64,000 bases of DNA from Diphasiastrum complanatum (taxonomy: Eukaryota; Streptophyta; Lycopodiopsida; Lycopodiales; Lycopodiaceae): the NCBI GenBank assembly GCA_029204225.1, contig CM055104.1:44893835-44957834 (forward strand), read 5' to 3'. A program made the position numbers and the translations under genes. The notes beneath the pieces are model-generated. The model was not told the origin of the DNA, made no database searches, and saw nothing but the letters and a program-made list of their open reading frames with translations. Positions within the stretch are counted from its first letter, which is position 1. Each line of letters begins with the position of its first letter. Below are positions 33,985 to 45,419 of this stretch, in pieces.

Positions 33985-35499
33985 TCGTCAGGTTCAGCAT
34001 GTTGAAGAACTTCTCGTGCTTGATCCTGGGAAGTGCTTTGGTGAAGATGTCTGCGGCCATTTATGTTGTGGAGCACTATTGAAGGATCGCTTGCCCTAAG
34101 AAAACTTTCTCTCGAATGAAATGATACTGGATTTCTATGTGCTTGGATTTGCCATGGAATCTGGGATTCAGTGACAGTGAAATATAGCTCAAATTGTCAC
34201 ACAGAATGGTGGTAGCATTGAACTGAGTGTGATGTAAGTCATGAAGTAATAACCTGATCCATCTTCTTTTGAAGCTTGACATGCTGCAATGTACTCAATC
34301 TCTGTCGAAGAAAGCGCAACTGATTTCTGCTTCCTTGAATTCCACGAAATTGGTCCCCCTTCTAGATAAAAATAGAACTCAGAGGTAGATTTTTTGGTAG
34401 AGACAATTCCTCCCCAATCTGAGTTGGAGTAGCCTCGTAGGACAAGTGGGTCGATAGCATTTCCATCATAACATAAAATGTGATCTAAACTTCCCTGAAT
34501 ATATCTCATCACTCTTTTTAATACTTTCCAATGAGAGATCCTAGGATTAGACATGAATTGACTTAACGTGCTAACAGTGTATGCTAAATCTGGTCTAGTA
34601 CACAACATTGCATACATTAGAGATCCGATTAGTGAATGATAAGGGTACTTCACTAAGTCGAGTACTTCACTATCAGTCTCAGCACAAGAAGGTTTAGTCA
34701 ATACTATACTTGGATCCATTGGAGTATCAATTGGTTTGCAATCAGACATATGAAACTTTTCTAAAATGCCTTTTAGATATGCCTGCTGGCTAAGATAGAT
34801 CTTCTTCTGAAGTCTGTCTCTAGTAATGTGAATTCCTAGCAAAGAATGGACAGCTCCTAAATCAGTCATGTCAAATTCCTTTGACAGATCACTCTTAGTA
34901 GTGTGCAGAAGAGAAGTATCATTAGACAAAATAAATGCATCATCTACGTAAAGAGCTATGTGAACTGAATTGGTGCCTATATGCTTTGAATAAACATTAC
35001 AGTCAGCTGAATTGTTTGCAAATCCTAATTGAATGAGATAAGAGTTGATTCTATCGAACCATACTCTTGCAGCCTGTTTCAGACCGTAGATTGCTTTGTG
35101 CCATTTGCACACTTTGTGCTCTTGGCCTTGGACTTCGAATCCTTCCGGTTGGAAGATATACAACTCCTCTTCGACATTGTCATTGAGAAATGTTGTCTTG
35201 ACATCCATTTGGTGCATTTCGAGGTCTTCAGCGACTGCTAACACAATTAGAGTCTTGATTGACTGCATTTTGATGACATGACTGAAAATTGCTTGATAAT
35301 CCACTCCTTGGACTTGAGTGAATCCTTTAGCCACCAGCCGTGCTTTCCATTTTGCAATGGAACCATCAGAGTTGATCTTCTTCTTGAAGATCCACTTGTT
35401 GTCGATAACTCTCTTGTGAGTGGGGAAGTTGACTAGTGTCCAGGTCTGATTCATCAAAAGTAAGTTATACTCGCTTTCCATAGCTTCTTGCCACTTCAC
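33985..35499 (-). pseudogene. A2 reverse transcriptase and RNase H, largely open
   Basis: An open frame of 436 residues (34189-35499) covers essentially the whole RT: KWQEAMESEYNLLLMNQTWT, KARLVAKGFTQVQGVDYQ, MHQMDVKTTFLND, YGLKQAARVWFDRINS, the intact ALYVDDAFILSND, DCKPIDTPMDPS, GSLMYAMLCTRPDLAYTVST and most of RNase H (RGYSNSDWGGIVSTKKSTS, SVALSSTEIEYIAACQASK). A frameshift at about 34260 moves the last part (ILCDNLSYISLSLNPRFHGK, then HIEIQYHF) to another frame ending near 33985. It is the best-preserved RT of the family here, so A2 may be the youngest copy. Confidence 0.92.
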
Positions 35500-35534
35500 A
35501 GCATCCTTGGAGTTAATTGCTTCGGCTAGTCTCT

Positions 35535-36803
35535 CTAGTTTTTATGATGAAGTCCAAAATGATTGAGGTGCATACCTCTCAGGAACTCTCCGAGTCCGTG
35601 AGGATCTGCGGACGTTGGATTGACCAAGATGCGATGATGCTTCTTCTTGAATTTCTTCAAATCTATTCGAGCTAAGTGTGAGGCTTCTGTTGTTGCTGCT
35701 GCACTTGATTCTTGCCTTTGGAATAGTCTTTCTTCTTGGTGTACAGGGCCATGGATTTGTCTTTGATGGATAGGCATCTAGTCTTTCTCCGCATTTCTTC
35801 TTGAAGATGATGACCGATCACCTTTTGAAGAGTGAGGTCGAGTTGTGTGGAGATCATCACCACAAAGGCTGTCTTCTTGTCCACAATGTGAATCCTGAGA
35901 TCATAAGCGGCTGCATTTGCAAATAGTAAATGTAGGGACGAATGTTTCACAATAGGAGAGAAGGTCCCAACGTAGTCAATACCATATCTCTAAGAAAATC
36001 CCTTCGCTACAAGTCTTGCTTTATACTTTGAGACATCTCCATCCGGTCCATATTTACAGCTTTGTCATGAGAACCTTGAAATCGGTAGATCAGATGAATG
36101 CAATAATCCATAAATTTGTGAATCCGATTAATATCACATAGTTGAGTGCGATTAAACAATTCTTGGGCTTTAATCGATTCATCTGTCCTGACAAAACAAA
36201 AAGAAAACAATTCAATAGCATTCAGCTCGAAGAACAGTTTGAGTATGCATTCACCAGTTCTGCCAATTCTGATGCTATTTATCTTCTCATTCCTCTGATC
36301 TCTCTGAGTCAAAGAAGAAAGCAAGGTCATAACGACATCATCATCTTGAATAGAACATCCTACTGCTGATAACTGATCGACTTAAAGCTATTGATATGAG
36401 AAGTGATGGCAGTAGAATCAGACATGCTAAGAGTAAAGAACTTCTTTCTAAGATGTAATCTTGTGGTTACATCGTGAGTCTCATAAAGACTTGATAACAA
36501 ATCTAGTGCTTCCTTAGAGGTCTTGCACGTGGTAACATGAGATATTTGGGAGTTGGCCAGATTGAGTGTGATACATGCTAGGGCCTTCTGATCTTTGATC
36601 CTCCAAGCCTTTGCTTGATCACCATCTTTTGGTTTCAGGTCTGCTCCTTCTACTACATTCCAAAGATCTCTATCTATCAACATCATTATAAGTTTTAACT
36701 TCCAAATGTAGAAGTTAGAACCATTGAGCTTGTCAATGACTCTACTTTCATTGAGTGATGAAGACAAAGAGCTACCTATATGAGACATGATAACAGTATA
36801 CAA
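35535..36803 (-). pseudogene. A2 gag, interrupted, joined to the pre-RT linker
   Basis: Gag begins at 36803 (LNGSNFYIWKLKLIMMLIDR, DRDLWNVVEGADLKPKDGDQ) and runs to about 36360, then frameshifts. After the foreign insert (35868-36311) it resumes VVMISTQLDLTLQKVIGHHL and ends in the Lys/Gln-rich segment near 35680. It then passes, without protease or integrase, into the linker before RT. The deletion therefore removed everything from the zinc knuckle to the post-integrase region. Confidence 0.85.
35868..36311 (-). mobile_element. Foreign copia RT fragment inside A2 gag
   Basis: Relative to A1 gag, about 19 bp is replaced by 444 bp. The gag-proximal part (about 36046-36311) is an unrecognised open stretch (IKAQELFNRTQLCDINRIHK). 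The remainder reads KYKARLVAKGFS, a stop, then RYGIDYVGTFSPIVKHSSLH and DLRIHIVDKKTAF. That is the N-terminal RT of a different copia lineage (compare KARLVAKGFTQVQGVDYQ of the host). No terminal repeats or target duplication are visible, which suits template switching during reverse transcription better than a simple insertion. Confidence 0.75.
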
Positions 36804-37619
36804 AACAGAACAAACTTAATCTCTCGGTTTATTTGAGCTACGCTCTGATACCAATCTGATGGGACAAGGAAAATAGAAGAATGCGAACGGAGAAGAGAGC
36901 AGGAATATTGCGGAACAGCTCTCCCATTCTAACCAACTACTAAATGCAAAAACAGTCTAAAAGACAACTTATGCTAAAAGTAATCACAACCTTAAGAGTT
37001 CTAATTGCCCAACAGGATCTTAAAAATTAATTCATACTCTGAAACTAGAGTACAGTCCACTGAAGAGATTAGAGATGGTTTGTATGTGGTACTACTGAAA
37101 TCAGATTTATCATGGAGTATAATTCTGAAGTAAATAGAAGAGCAGTATGATAATGCTAGTTCCTCAGGCATCAAAGACGACCATCATCTGATCAAAAACT
37201 GAGGAGTCGTAGAGTCCGTGTTCATAGATAAAAGCAAACTGCTGCTATATTACACTAAAGCACAATACATAATAGCAATTACAACCAAAAAATGATGGCG
37301 TAACTGGGATGCTCAAACAATGTGTCTCATGGACGGAGCAACCAGTAATTCGTGCTTGGATGATCTACTTATAGATTTCATCCATGTATTAATTACAATC
37401 AATGCTTGTCACCTAATTAGGAAAGTTGTTGTACTTGGAAGTATATGGCTTTTGTGATGATTGTACATAATGTATACGGTCAACGTTTTAGCATCATTGA
37501 CACTGACGAGGACGTCGCTTATTCTCTCACTTCACATTTTACATGAAGTGGTTTTCTCTCACTTCGCAAATTTTGGAAAGTGACTGATTGCCCCTTTTTC
37601 CAAATAGACGACCTTCGAC

Positions 37620-38640
<1,021 letters not shown>

Positions 38641-38649
38641 ATTTTTCGT

Positions 38650-39395
38650 TTTGAAAAACAAAAACCCATGGCCTACACTTGTTGTTTTTTGGTTTAGGGT
38701 TGTCCCCTTTGCTGATTTTTTATTTGTTTTGGAATGTAAAGGCACAAAATACCATATTGTCAACTGTACATTGTATAAGCAACAAAACTAAATTTGCCAA
38801 TGTCAAGCCTATGCAAAGGAGACGCAGTTAAAATACTTGCTGCGTGACTAATCTAAAAAGCCCCAAGTGACACGTGTGGTGCATTCGTAAGCATAGAAAA
38901 ACAAAAACCCATGGCCTACATTTGTTGTTTTCTGGTTTAGGGTTGCCCCCTTTGATGGTTTTTTTTTTTTTGGGAATGTAAAAACATAGGTTATCACATT
39001 GTGAATTGTACATTGTATAAGCAACTAGACTAAATTTGCCAATGTCAAGCCCTTGAAAAGGAGACGCAGTTAAAATACATTGCTGCGTGAACAATATAAA
39101 AAGACCAGGTGACACATGGTGCATTCGTAAACATAGAAAAACAAAAATGCATGGCCTACATTTGTTGTTTTCTAGTTTAGGGTTGGCCCCTTTGATGGTT
39201 TGTTTTTTTTTTTGGAACATAAATGCACAACATACCACATTGTCAACTGTGCATTATTGTATAAGTAACAAAACTAAATTTCCAACGTCAAGCACATGAA
39301 AAGGAGATGCAATTAAAATACATCTATGTACTGAACAATATAAAAAGCCCCAGATGACACATGGCGCATTGCATAAGCACAGAAAAAACAACTCT
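38650..39395. repeat. Satellite-like array, ~240-bp unit, three copies and a partial
   Basis: CATGGCCTACA recurs at 38667, 38910 and 39150 (spacing 243 and 240), each within a longer match including TTTGTTGTTTTCT and GGTTTAGGGTT. Other anchors (GGAGACGCAGTTAAAATAC, then GTGACAC) repeat at the same spacing, with a fourth partial copy to about 39395. Open frames through the array simply echo the repeat. Confidence 0.9.
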
Positions 39396-39528
39396 ATTAG
39401 ACCTGTGTATTGTCAAACATTTCTTTTGTACTGTGTCCCTTTTGAATGTGCTTTATACACACACAAAAAAACTTGTCATGGCCATGTTTATCGTTTTTGT
39501 TTCCCAATACATGGCCCAAAAAACAACT

Positions 39529-40632
39529 TCACTTTATCTTTTCCACAGGCTTTGGAATAGCCTCTCTACATATATTCATCCTCGTCAAAAAGTTCTCAAA
39601 AACATCCTGGTAGCATCGATCAAGCCCCTCAACAAAACTGTATTTTACAATCTCCCCAAATATTTTTTTTTCTAGAGAAGAAGCATCTCTAACTTTGAGG
39701 TACAATAGTAGGTCCAATCCATGTGGTATTGGAAAATTGGGATTGAACCAATCCTTTGCCACCCTTGGTTTGTTCAAGGCACCTATCACCCTACAAAAAA
39801 CCACATTTGTAAATACTTGGCATAAAACCCAGCTAGCCTAATGCAGTCATGAGGTGATCCTTTTGTTTGCATTGAAAATGTGGTGAGAGCCTCACAAGCA
39901 GTAGTGAATGTTGAAAAATCCCCTTCCATCATTGGCCACCTAAACATAGGGTTCTCATTTCTTGCGATAGATGCTCTTTCGCGATAGATAATCTTGTTGA
40001 TCAGCAACAACAAGGGTGGCACAAACAGAACTCTACTATTATAATCATCCAAAACTTGACCATCTTGTATAATAGCTGTCGTGGAGATGGTCGGCAAAGT
40101 CTGTAGATGACCTTTCACAATTTCCAAAGTCTCTTTCTCTCGTTCTTCCATGTGTTTACACATAATTTTAATTGCTTCCTTTGTTGTTGTAACATCAACT
40201 TTTGTTTGTGCAACTTCTGATGGGCTCTATGGTAGTTATCTTTGTAGATGTCCTTAAGCGAGTTTAGTTCGTGAAGATCTTGACGCATAAACTCTAGCCC
40301 CCTCAGTGTGGCTTCCAGTTTTGCCACTTTTTGCAAGGCCTTATCTTTCTCATCCACAATCCTTTCATTGTATGTCTCTACTTTTGGCATTTGCGCTCCA
40401 ACGTTTCATACTTGGTTAAAGCTATTGTAGGTGGAATCGGATTTGGAAGCAAACGTTTCTTTTTAAACTCTTCTATCCTTGGGTCAAAAAATAATTTCTG
40501 AATGGTTTTAGAGCATGTCTGTGTTGCACTCGGGGCTATGTCCTTGCCTGGCACACGCCCTTCTTTATCCTCTCGAGACACTTGGGTCGACATATTCAAT
40601 GGAACATCAACCTCACCAACCCCCTTCATCAT
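39529..40632 (-). pseudogene. Unidentified frameshifted gene with a coiled coil
   Basis: Four overlapping minus-strand frames continue one another with small frame shifts: 40632-40378 (Ser/Thr-rich start, then FFDPRIEEFKKKRLLPNPIP); 40390-40115 (EKDKALQKVAKLEATLRGLE, then HQKLHKQKLMLQQQRKQLKL, strongly coiled-coil); 40163-39786 (FVPPLLLLINKIIYRERASI, FSTFTTACEALTTFSMQTKG); and 39804-39529 (PRVAKDWFNPNFPIPHGLDL). The composition and continuity suggest a genuine ancestral protein of about 330 residues. I do not recognise it. Its position downstream of the SWIM/MULE remnant, on the same strand, may mean it belonged to that transposon, but this is inference. Confidence 0.4.
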
Positions 40633-40639
40633 TTTGAAC

Positions 40640-41921
40640 GACTAGATTCTTCAATGAAATACATAAAACGACAAAAAGTCACCCTGTCAAACAGAAATCC
40701 ATTGCAAACTGTCAGTTTCCTTGGTTTAGAGTAATGTGTAACAATGGACTTTGTAAATCATTTCATGCTTCCTAACGACTATCACGAATTGCTAAGAATT
40801 AATTATTTGAGCCATGGTTACACCCCACAATCAAGCTTAAAAATTGGACAACATGATCAACCCTAAACCCTAATTCCAGGACTACAACACGCGGCTTTGT
40901 GCGGGTTGGGTGGAAACTAGCAATTTACTCTCCTTTATGTTTATGGTGGTGTATCTAAAAATGTGAAATGTTTTCCATGTGATAGTTTGTCAATGAAACA
41001 ACTGTCTGCAAGAGGTCTAAAAGCCTTTTGCAACATTCTCAGGAGCTATCTTAGAGCTTGTTATCAGTCTTCCAAAGAAGGATTGAAGGAATTGAGATGA
41101 AGAGAGATACGTAACATAGAGAGGCAAGAAAAGTACAAATAATTATCTCACATAAAAAAGGAATGCCATAAAGTCATAACATGGTAGACCATACAATGGT
41201 CATGAAAATTGTTTGATGTCCAAATAGCTTGATATCTACAATCTAAAATGTCTCATAGTTAGCAATAAGTCCTTTTTGGAGTGACTTAGACAAAGCAACA
41301 AGAATCGCCAATATATATATATATTTTCCAAAACTGAAATTGCCAACAGCATGTCTTTGGGCTTGCATATCATGTAAAGCCACAAAATTTACTACATAGT
41401 AGCCGAGGCATACATATCGGTTTAGGGAAAGTAGCAACTATCATCTCGACATGTGTTCAAGCTATATGGAACCAAAACAACTTAGCATCTTTTTTTTTTT
41501 ACTACAATCATGTTCTATCCCTCGTTCGCATGTTGATCTTGTAGACTTGTTTGATATGTCACCTGAAAAGATCCCACCAGCAAGACCCGTTAGTGCTGGT
41601 AAAAGAAATGAATGATGAGCATCCTATATCCAATGCACTCAAATAGATTCAAAAAATCAAAATATGTGTGTCAAATTTAGAGCCTATGAAATTGAACTGG
41701 AAAACAACATTCAATGTTAATGTGGAAACAATACAACATGTGTGGTGATTACCACATCTAGTACAATCACAAATGTGAAAGTACACTACGTTGTGAGTCA
41801 AGGTTGGCAAACAATAACATACCATACCTTGAATTCACGTTGCACGTGTTGGGTCTTATCTTGTTGCTAGGGTAGGGGTGTTGCATTCTCCAAAAAAATT
41901 TGTAGCATTTCATGCCGAAAC
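40640..41921. other. Intergenic, nothing recognised
   Basis: AT-rich, no frame with recognisable features. Confidence 0.45.
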
Positions 41922-42299
41922 TTGCAAATTATGTCAGATGGGGCATCATGCAGCGATACTACAATTGCCACAAAAAAAAAGGGTAGGGGACGTAAGGATG
42001 ATTCTCCATGGCAAGACATGGCACACAGCAGAATAAAGAGAGCATACAAGGCTTACCGAGACCATGTGTTCCACTCTCCCCCCTTGCGCAGACCACTCAA
42101 AAAATTGCTTTCCATTATGGATGGTAAACCATCCGCAACTACAATTGTCGATTTGTTGCGGAGACTACAGATGCACCGAGAAAAACATATAAGCAACCCA
42201 AGTGTCCATTCCACACTCTTCGTAAAAAGCAAAGGTATAAGACGCATTACTTGCGCATCTAGAACTTGCAGGGTCAAGTTTAGATGGATCTGGGGCTAA
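41922..42299 (+). CDS. Hypothetical basic protein fragment
   Basis: Plus-strand frame of 125 residues, Lys/Arg-rich (TKKKGRGRKDDSPWQDMAHS, RPLKKLLSIMDGKP, VDLLRRLQMHREKHISN). Its composition looks more protein-like than that of the shadow frames on the other strand, but no domain is recognised and no flanking exons are evident. It could be a decayed exon of a transposon gene or chance. Confidence 0.2.
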   Translation: MQIMSDGASCSDTTIATKKKGRGRKDDSPWQDMAHSRIKRAYKAYRDHVFHSPPLRRPLKKLLSIMDGKPSATTIVDLLRRLQMHREKHISNPSVHSTLFVKSKGIRRITCASRTCRVKFRWIWG

Positions 42300-42971
42300 A
42301 TAAAGAGACAACAGTGTCTATGAGCCTGCAAACAACACAAATATTTACCAAGTCAAAGGGAGCAAGCAACTCATGAATTCACTAAGCATTCCCAAAACTT
42401 CACATATGAGGTTTTATCATCCAATGTTGGCATGACTTTGTCTAATTGAATTGAAAGTCAAGCATGTCCATGTGCATTGCATTTCCTCGTTGATGTGGAG
42501 CAAAATTCCAAGACTCCAGTGGGAACTACAACACCATACAGAACATGTTTGTCATGTTAGTGTAGCAAGGAGCAATCGATTGTGATAGCCAACATAAATG
42601 TATTTGTCAAGCTATTGTGGCAAGGAACAATCAATCACCACAATCAAGCAACAACACAGTGTGTGAAAAAAGAACAAAAATAAAAAAAACAATCTCTTAC
42701 TTTGAGCAATACGGAAGGATGAAGACACGCTTTGTTGCAACTACAGATTTGATGAATCCAAGTACTGTATGATTGTGTCTTAGCTCCACGGTTGCCAAAA
42801 TGAATGGAGAGAAGACATGAACCATGGTCCTACAATCCAATGGCATCTGTGTGTGCCAATACCTCAAGCCAGCTTCCACCAAAACATCGGAAATTCAGCG
42901 GACTCTCTTTTCATGTATTCACAGCAGCTTTCATCAAAATCAATGACAAAGTTGGGATCATGTGTTGTGAA

Positions 42972-43800
42972 TCAAAATTTGTTCCCCAGTTGATCAAGCT
43001 TACTTTGTATGTCTCGCTCATGGAGCACCAATGTGTCAATGCCATGAGCGCCTCGAATTGGTTGATCTTGAGTGGGCATATGCACAACATTTGGCTCAAC
43101 TCTACGAGAAATTGTCTTTGGCTCCACACCAATTTCTTTTTGTTTCTTTTTATGATGCTTTTGGTCAAGGTTCAGTGCAATGTGAACACGTTTAAGCTTA
43201 TGCAGCACAGTCTTTGGCATGTTCTTACTCCCTGGACTTGAGATTCCTTTGGCCTCTCTTGTTAATGTGCAACTGCAATTTTTGCATGGGACCTCCATAC
43301 TCCCTATGAAGAGGTTTGAAACATTACAATTTGTGCACGTGACTCGAAAGCCCTTAGGATATTGCACACGAGCGTGCTTCTTGCCTATACTTCTTTTAGT
43401 TTGTTGAGAGCGCAAAGGTTTCTCCACTTCATTATGGGGGGCATGCTTGTTACGTGTGATTTTTGAAGGGATTGCAGATATTCTACAGTGGCCTAGACGT
43501 GTCCTTGTCACGTTTTGTTGAAGAGAGTGTATTGAACCCCTTCTTGGCATGGAATTTGTCCCAGGCCTAGGTGTCTCTCCACAAGAGGCCAAGGCAGACT
43601 ATGCCTTACCCACCTTGCGAACAAGCTCTCGTATCTCATCACATGACAATTACCCTTTCCTGACCTTGCCTAGTGAAATTTACCAATTCTGCGTGGAGCG
43701 CAATAATGCGTGTTTGTAGTAGTAAAACAACTCCTTCATGTTCTTTATTGATTGGACTCTAATTCAGGTTCTTGGATAGGTGGTGTGGCTTCATCTTCAA
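42972..43800 (-). pseudogene. Cys-rich tail region downstream of the SWIM exon
   Basis: A minus-strand frame at 42972-43592 (206 residues) is basic, with a cluster of paired cysteines: CTNCNVSNLFIGSMEVPCKN then CSC, a possible zinc-binding unit. Between 43800 and 43600 other frames read SIEDEATPPIQEPELESNQ and LLLQTRIIALHAELVNFTRQ with intervening stops. Together they look like the decayed C-terminal region of the MULE/SWIM protein just upstream on the same strand. The family of this tail is not recognised. Confidence 0.35.
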
Positions 43801-43808
43801 TGGATATT

Positions 43809-45419
43809 TTATGTCACAGTCTTTGTCCCTATGTCTTGGAAAGAGCTATCAGATGACATTTGTTGCTTCCACTTGTCAGCAAAAAACTCATGGGACACCC
43901 TTTTTGTAGCCAAAAGGTGCTTGCACATTGGAGCAACAACAAAGCATGAGCAAGTCTCCTTTGTGAGATTGACCACATACCAATGGTTTGGGTTAGTTTC
44001 ACTCTTGACATGGAAAGCAAAATCAGGCCCATCAGGCAACTTCATAGTGTTATTGTCGTCTCTGTAAGTTTGGACTATGCGGCATGCTGCAATGTCATGC
44101 ATCCTCTGAGCTTTGGAAAGTGGCCTTTTAGAAAAGCGTCCAGGTTTGTCTACACAAGTAAAACATCAATTTAAAAATACTATCTTGTAAGCAAGCAATG
44201 ACACCTTAGATCCTTCTAGTGCAATGTGCTGATTAACTATTTTGCATTGGTGCTACAAAGAGGTCTAGTTGTTTCCTGGCAAGTTAAAGCATATGACATA
44301 GTGACTGGCAACCAAGCTGAAAACAATAAAAACATCTAAGAATCACCAAACAAGGAAAACCCTAATCCCCAAAACCACATTAGGGCACTCACCAATCACT
44401 TGCTTTTGTTTATAAAACCCCATTAGGGTGTTGCCATATTGTGTTGTCGCCATCGATGAGCCAACTAGGCTATTAACAAGGTCTGTAATATTATGGTTTA
44501 GTCTACCTTTTAAGATTGTATACTTCAAATAGAGCCAGGCACGTTCAATAAGGTTGGTTGTGTCCATTTGCCCATGGAGAAATTGGCACCCCCAGTTTGA
44601 CCACATTCTCCTCCACACTACATCTGGATCTGTCCATCCCATGTGGATATACTTCAAGACATCTGGTGCCTGAGCATACCTATTGTCAAAATCCACAAAC
44701 AATCTATTGAATTCCTCCTCTGAGGTTGATTTTATTAACAGGCACATGTTTTTGTATAATTCGTCATGACCTTCAAGTGACACCTTGGGGAGTAGATTCT
44801 CCACCCATGCTTTTTTCACATGGAATGTACAAAGCAATATGTTGCATGCTCTTTTCTTGAGCTCGGTGCCACAAAGCTCCCAACTTGCCTTGTCACCCTC
44901 GACCACTGACGAAATGGCTTGCAACTCGACCAACGACTTATCTATGACAATTGCTTTTGGTCGCATGAAACCAAGTCTAGAAAAAACCACTTGCATTGTC
45001 ATGCTTAGTGCAATCCCTTGGTGTTGTTTTCCTTTGTCATCAGAACATAACATAAACCATATTGGCATCCCATGCCCCATTTGATTAGGGATGCCAACAT
45101 TGAATATATGGTGCCATTCTTCAACAAAGGGGATAACCCTACTAGGACAATCTTTAAAGAAAAGCCTACTCAAACCATCGAAGCCAAGACAAGCACCAAG
45201 TTTTACTTGTATATCCCTCCATTTGCATTGAACATCATATGCCTCATTCTTCTTTCCAATCACACTTTTTGCAGGAGCCTTAAATGAGGGTTTGGGGAGC
45301 TTCCTGTCAGGTGATCGACTTCTTGGTGAAAATGTATCCCATGGTACATCCTTCTCCTTGCGTTTGTCACCTACAACTTCAATCCTTCTTGCACCAAAAT
45401 GTCTGTCTCTACCTCTCCA
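43809..45419 (-). pseudogene. MULE transposase remnant with SWIM zinc finger
   Basis: The first part, 45419-44393, reads CLGFDGLSRLFFKDCPSRVI, WFMLCSDDKGKQHQGIAL, PKAIVIDKSLVELQAI, NILLCTFHVKKAWVENLLPK and TTNLIERAWLYLKYTILKGR. These match the second catalytic Asp, the CxxH-like element and the catalytic Glu region of MULE/FAR1-type transposases. The segment with the first catalytic Asp (DATFGTN-like) is absent. A 243-bp intron is inferred at 44150-44392: donor GTGAGT, acceptor TTGTGTAG. It joins in frame to exon 43809-44149 (KPGRFSKRPLSKAQRMHDIA), which contains a SWIM finger (WYVVNLTKETCSCFVVAPMC then KH). The N-terminus is replaced by copia sequence. Confidence 0.8.

Noticed and set aside
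38828..39238. 136-residue minus-strand frame
   Set aside because: It spans the ~240-bp satellite and merely repeats itself with the unit.
42053..42277. Minus-strand frame opposite 41922-42299
   Set aside because: Composition is less protein-like than the plus-strand frame and there is no family match; treated as shadow.
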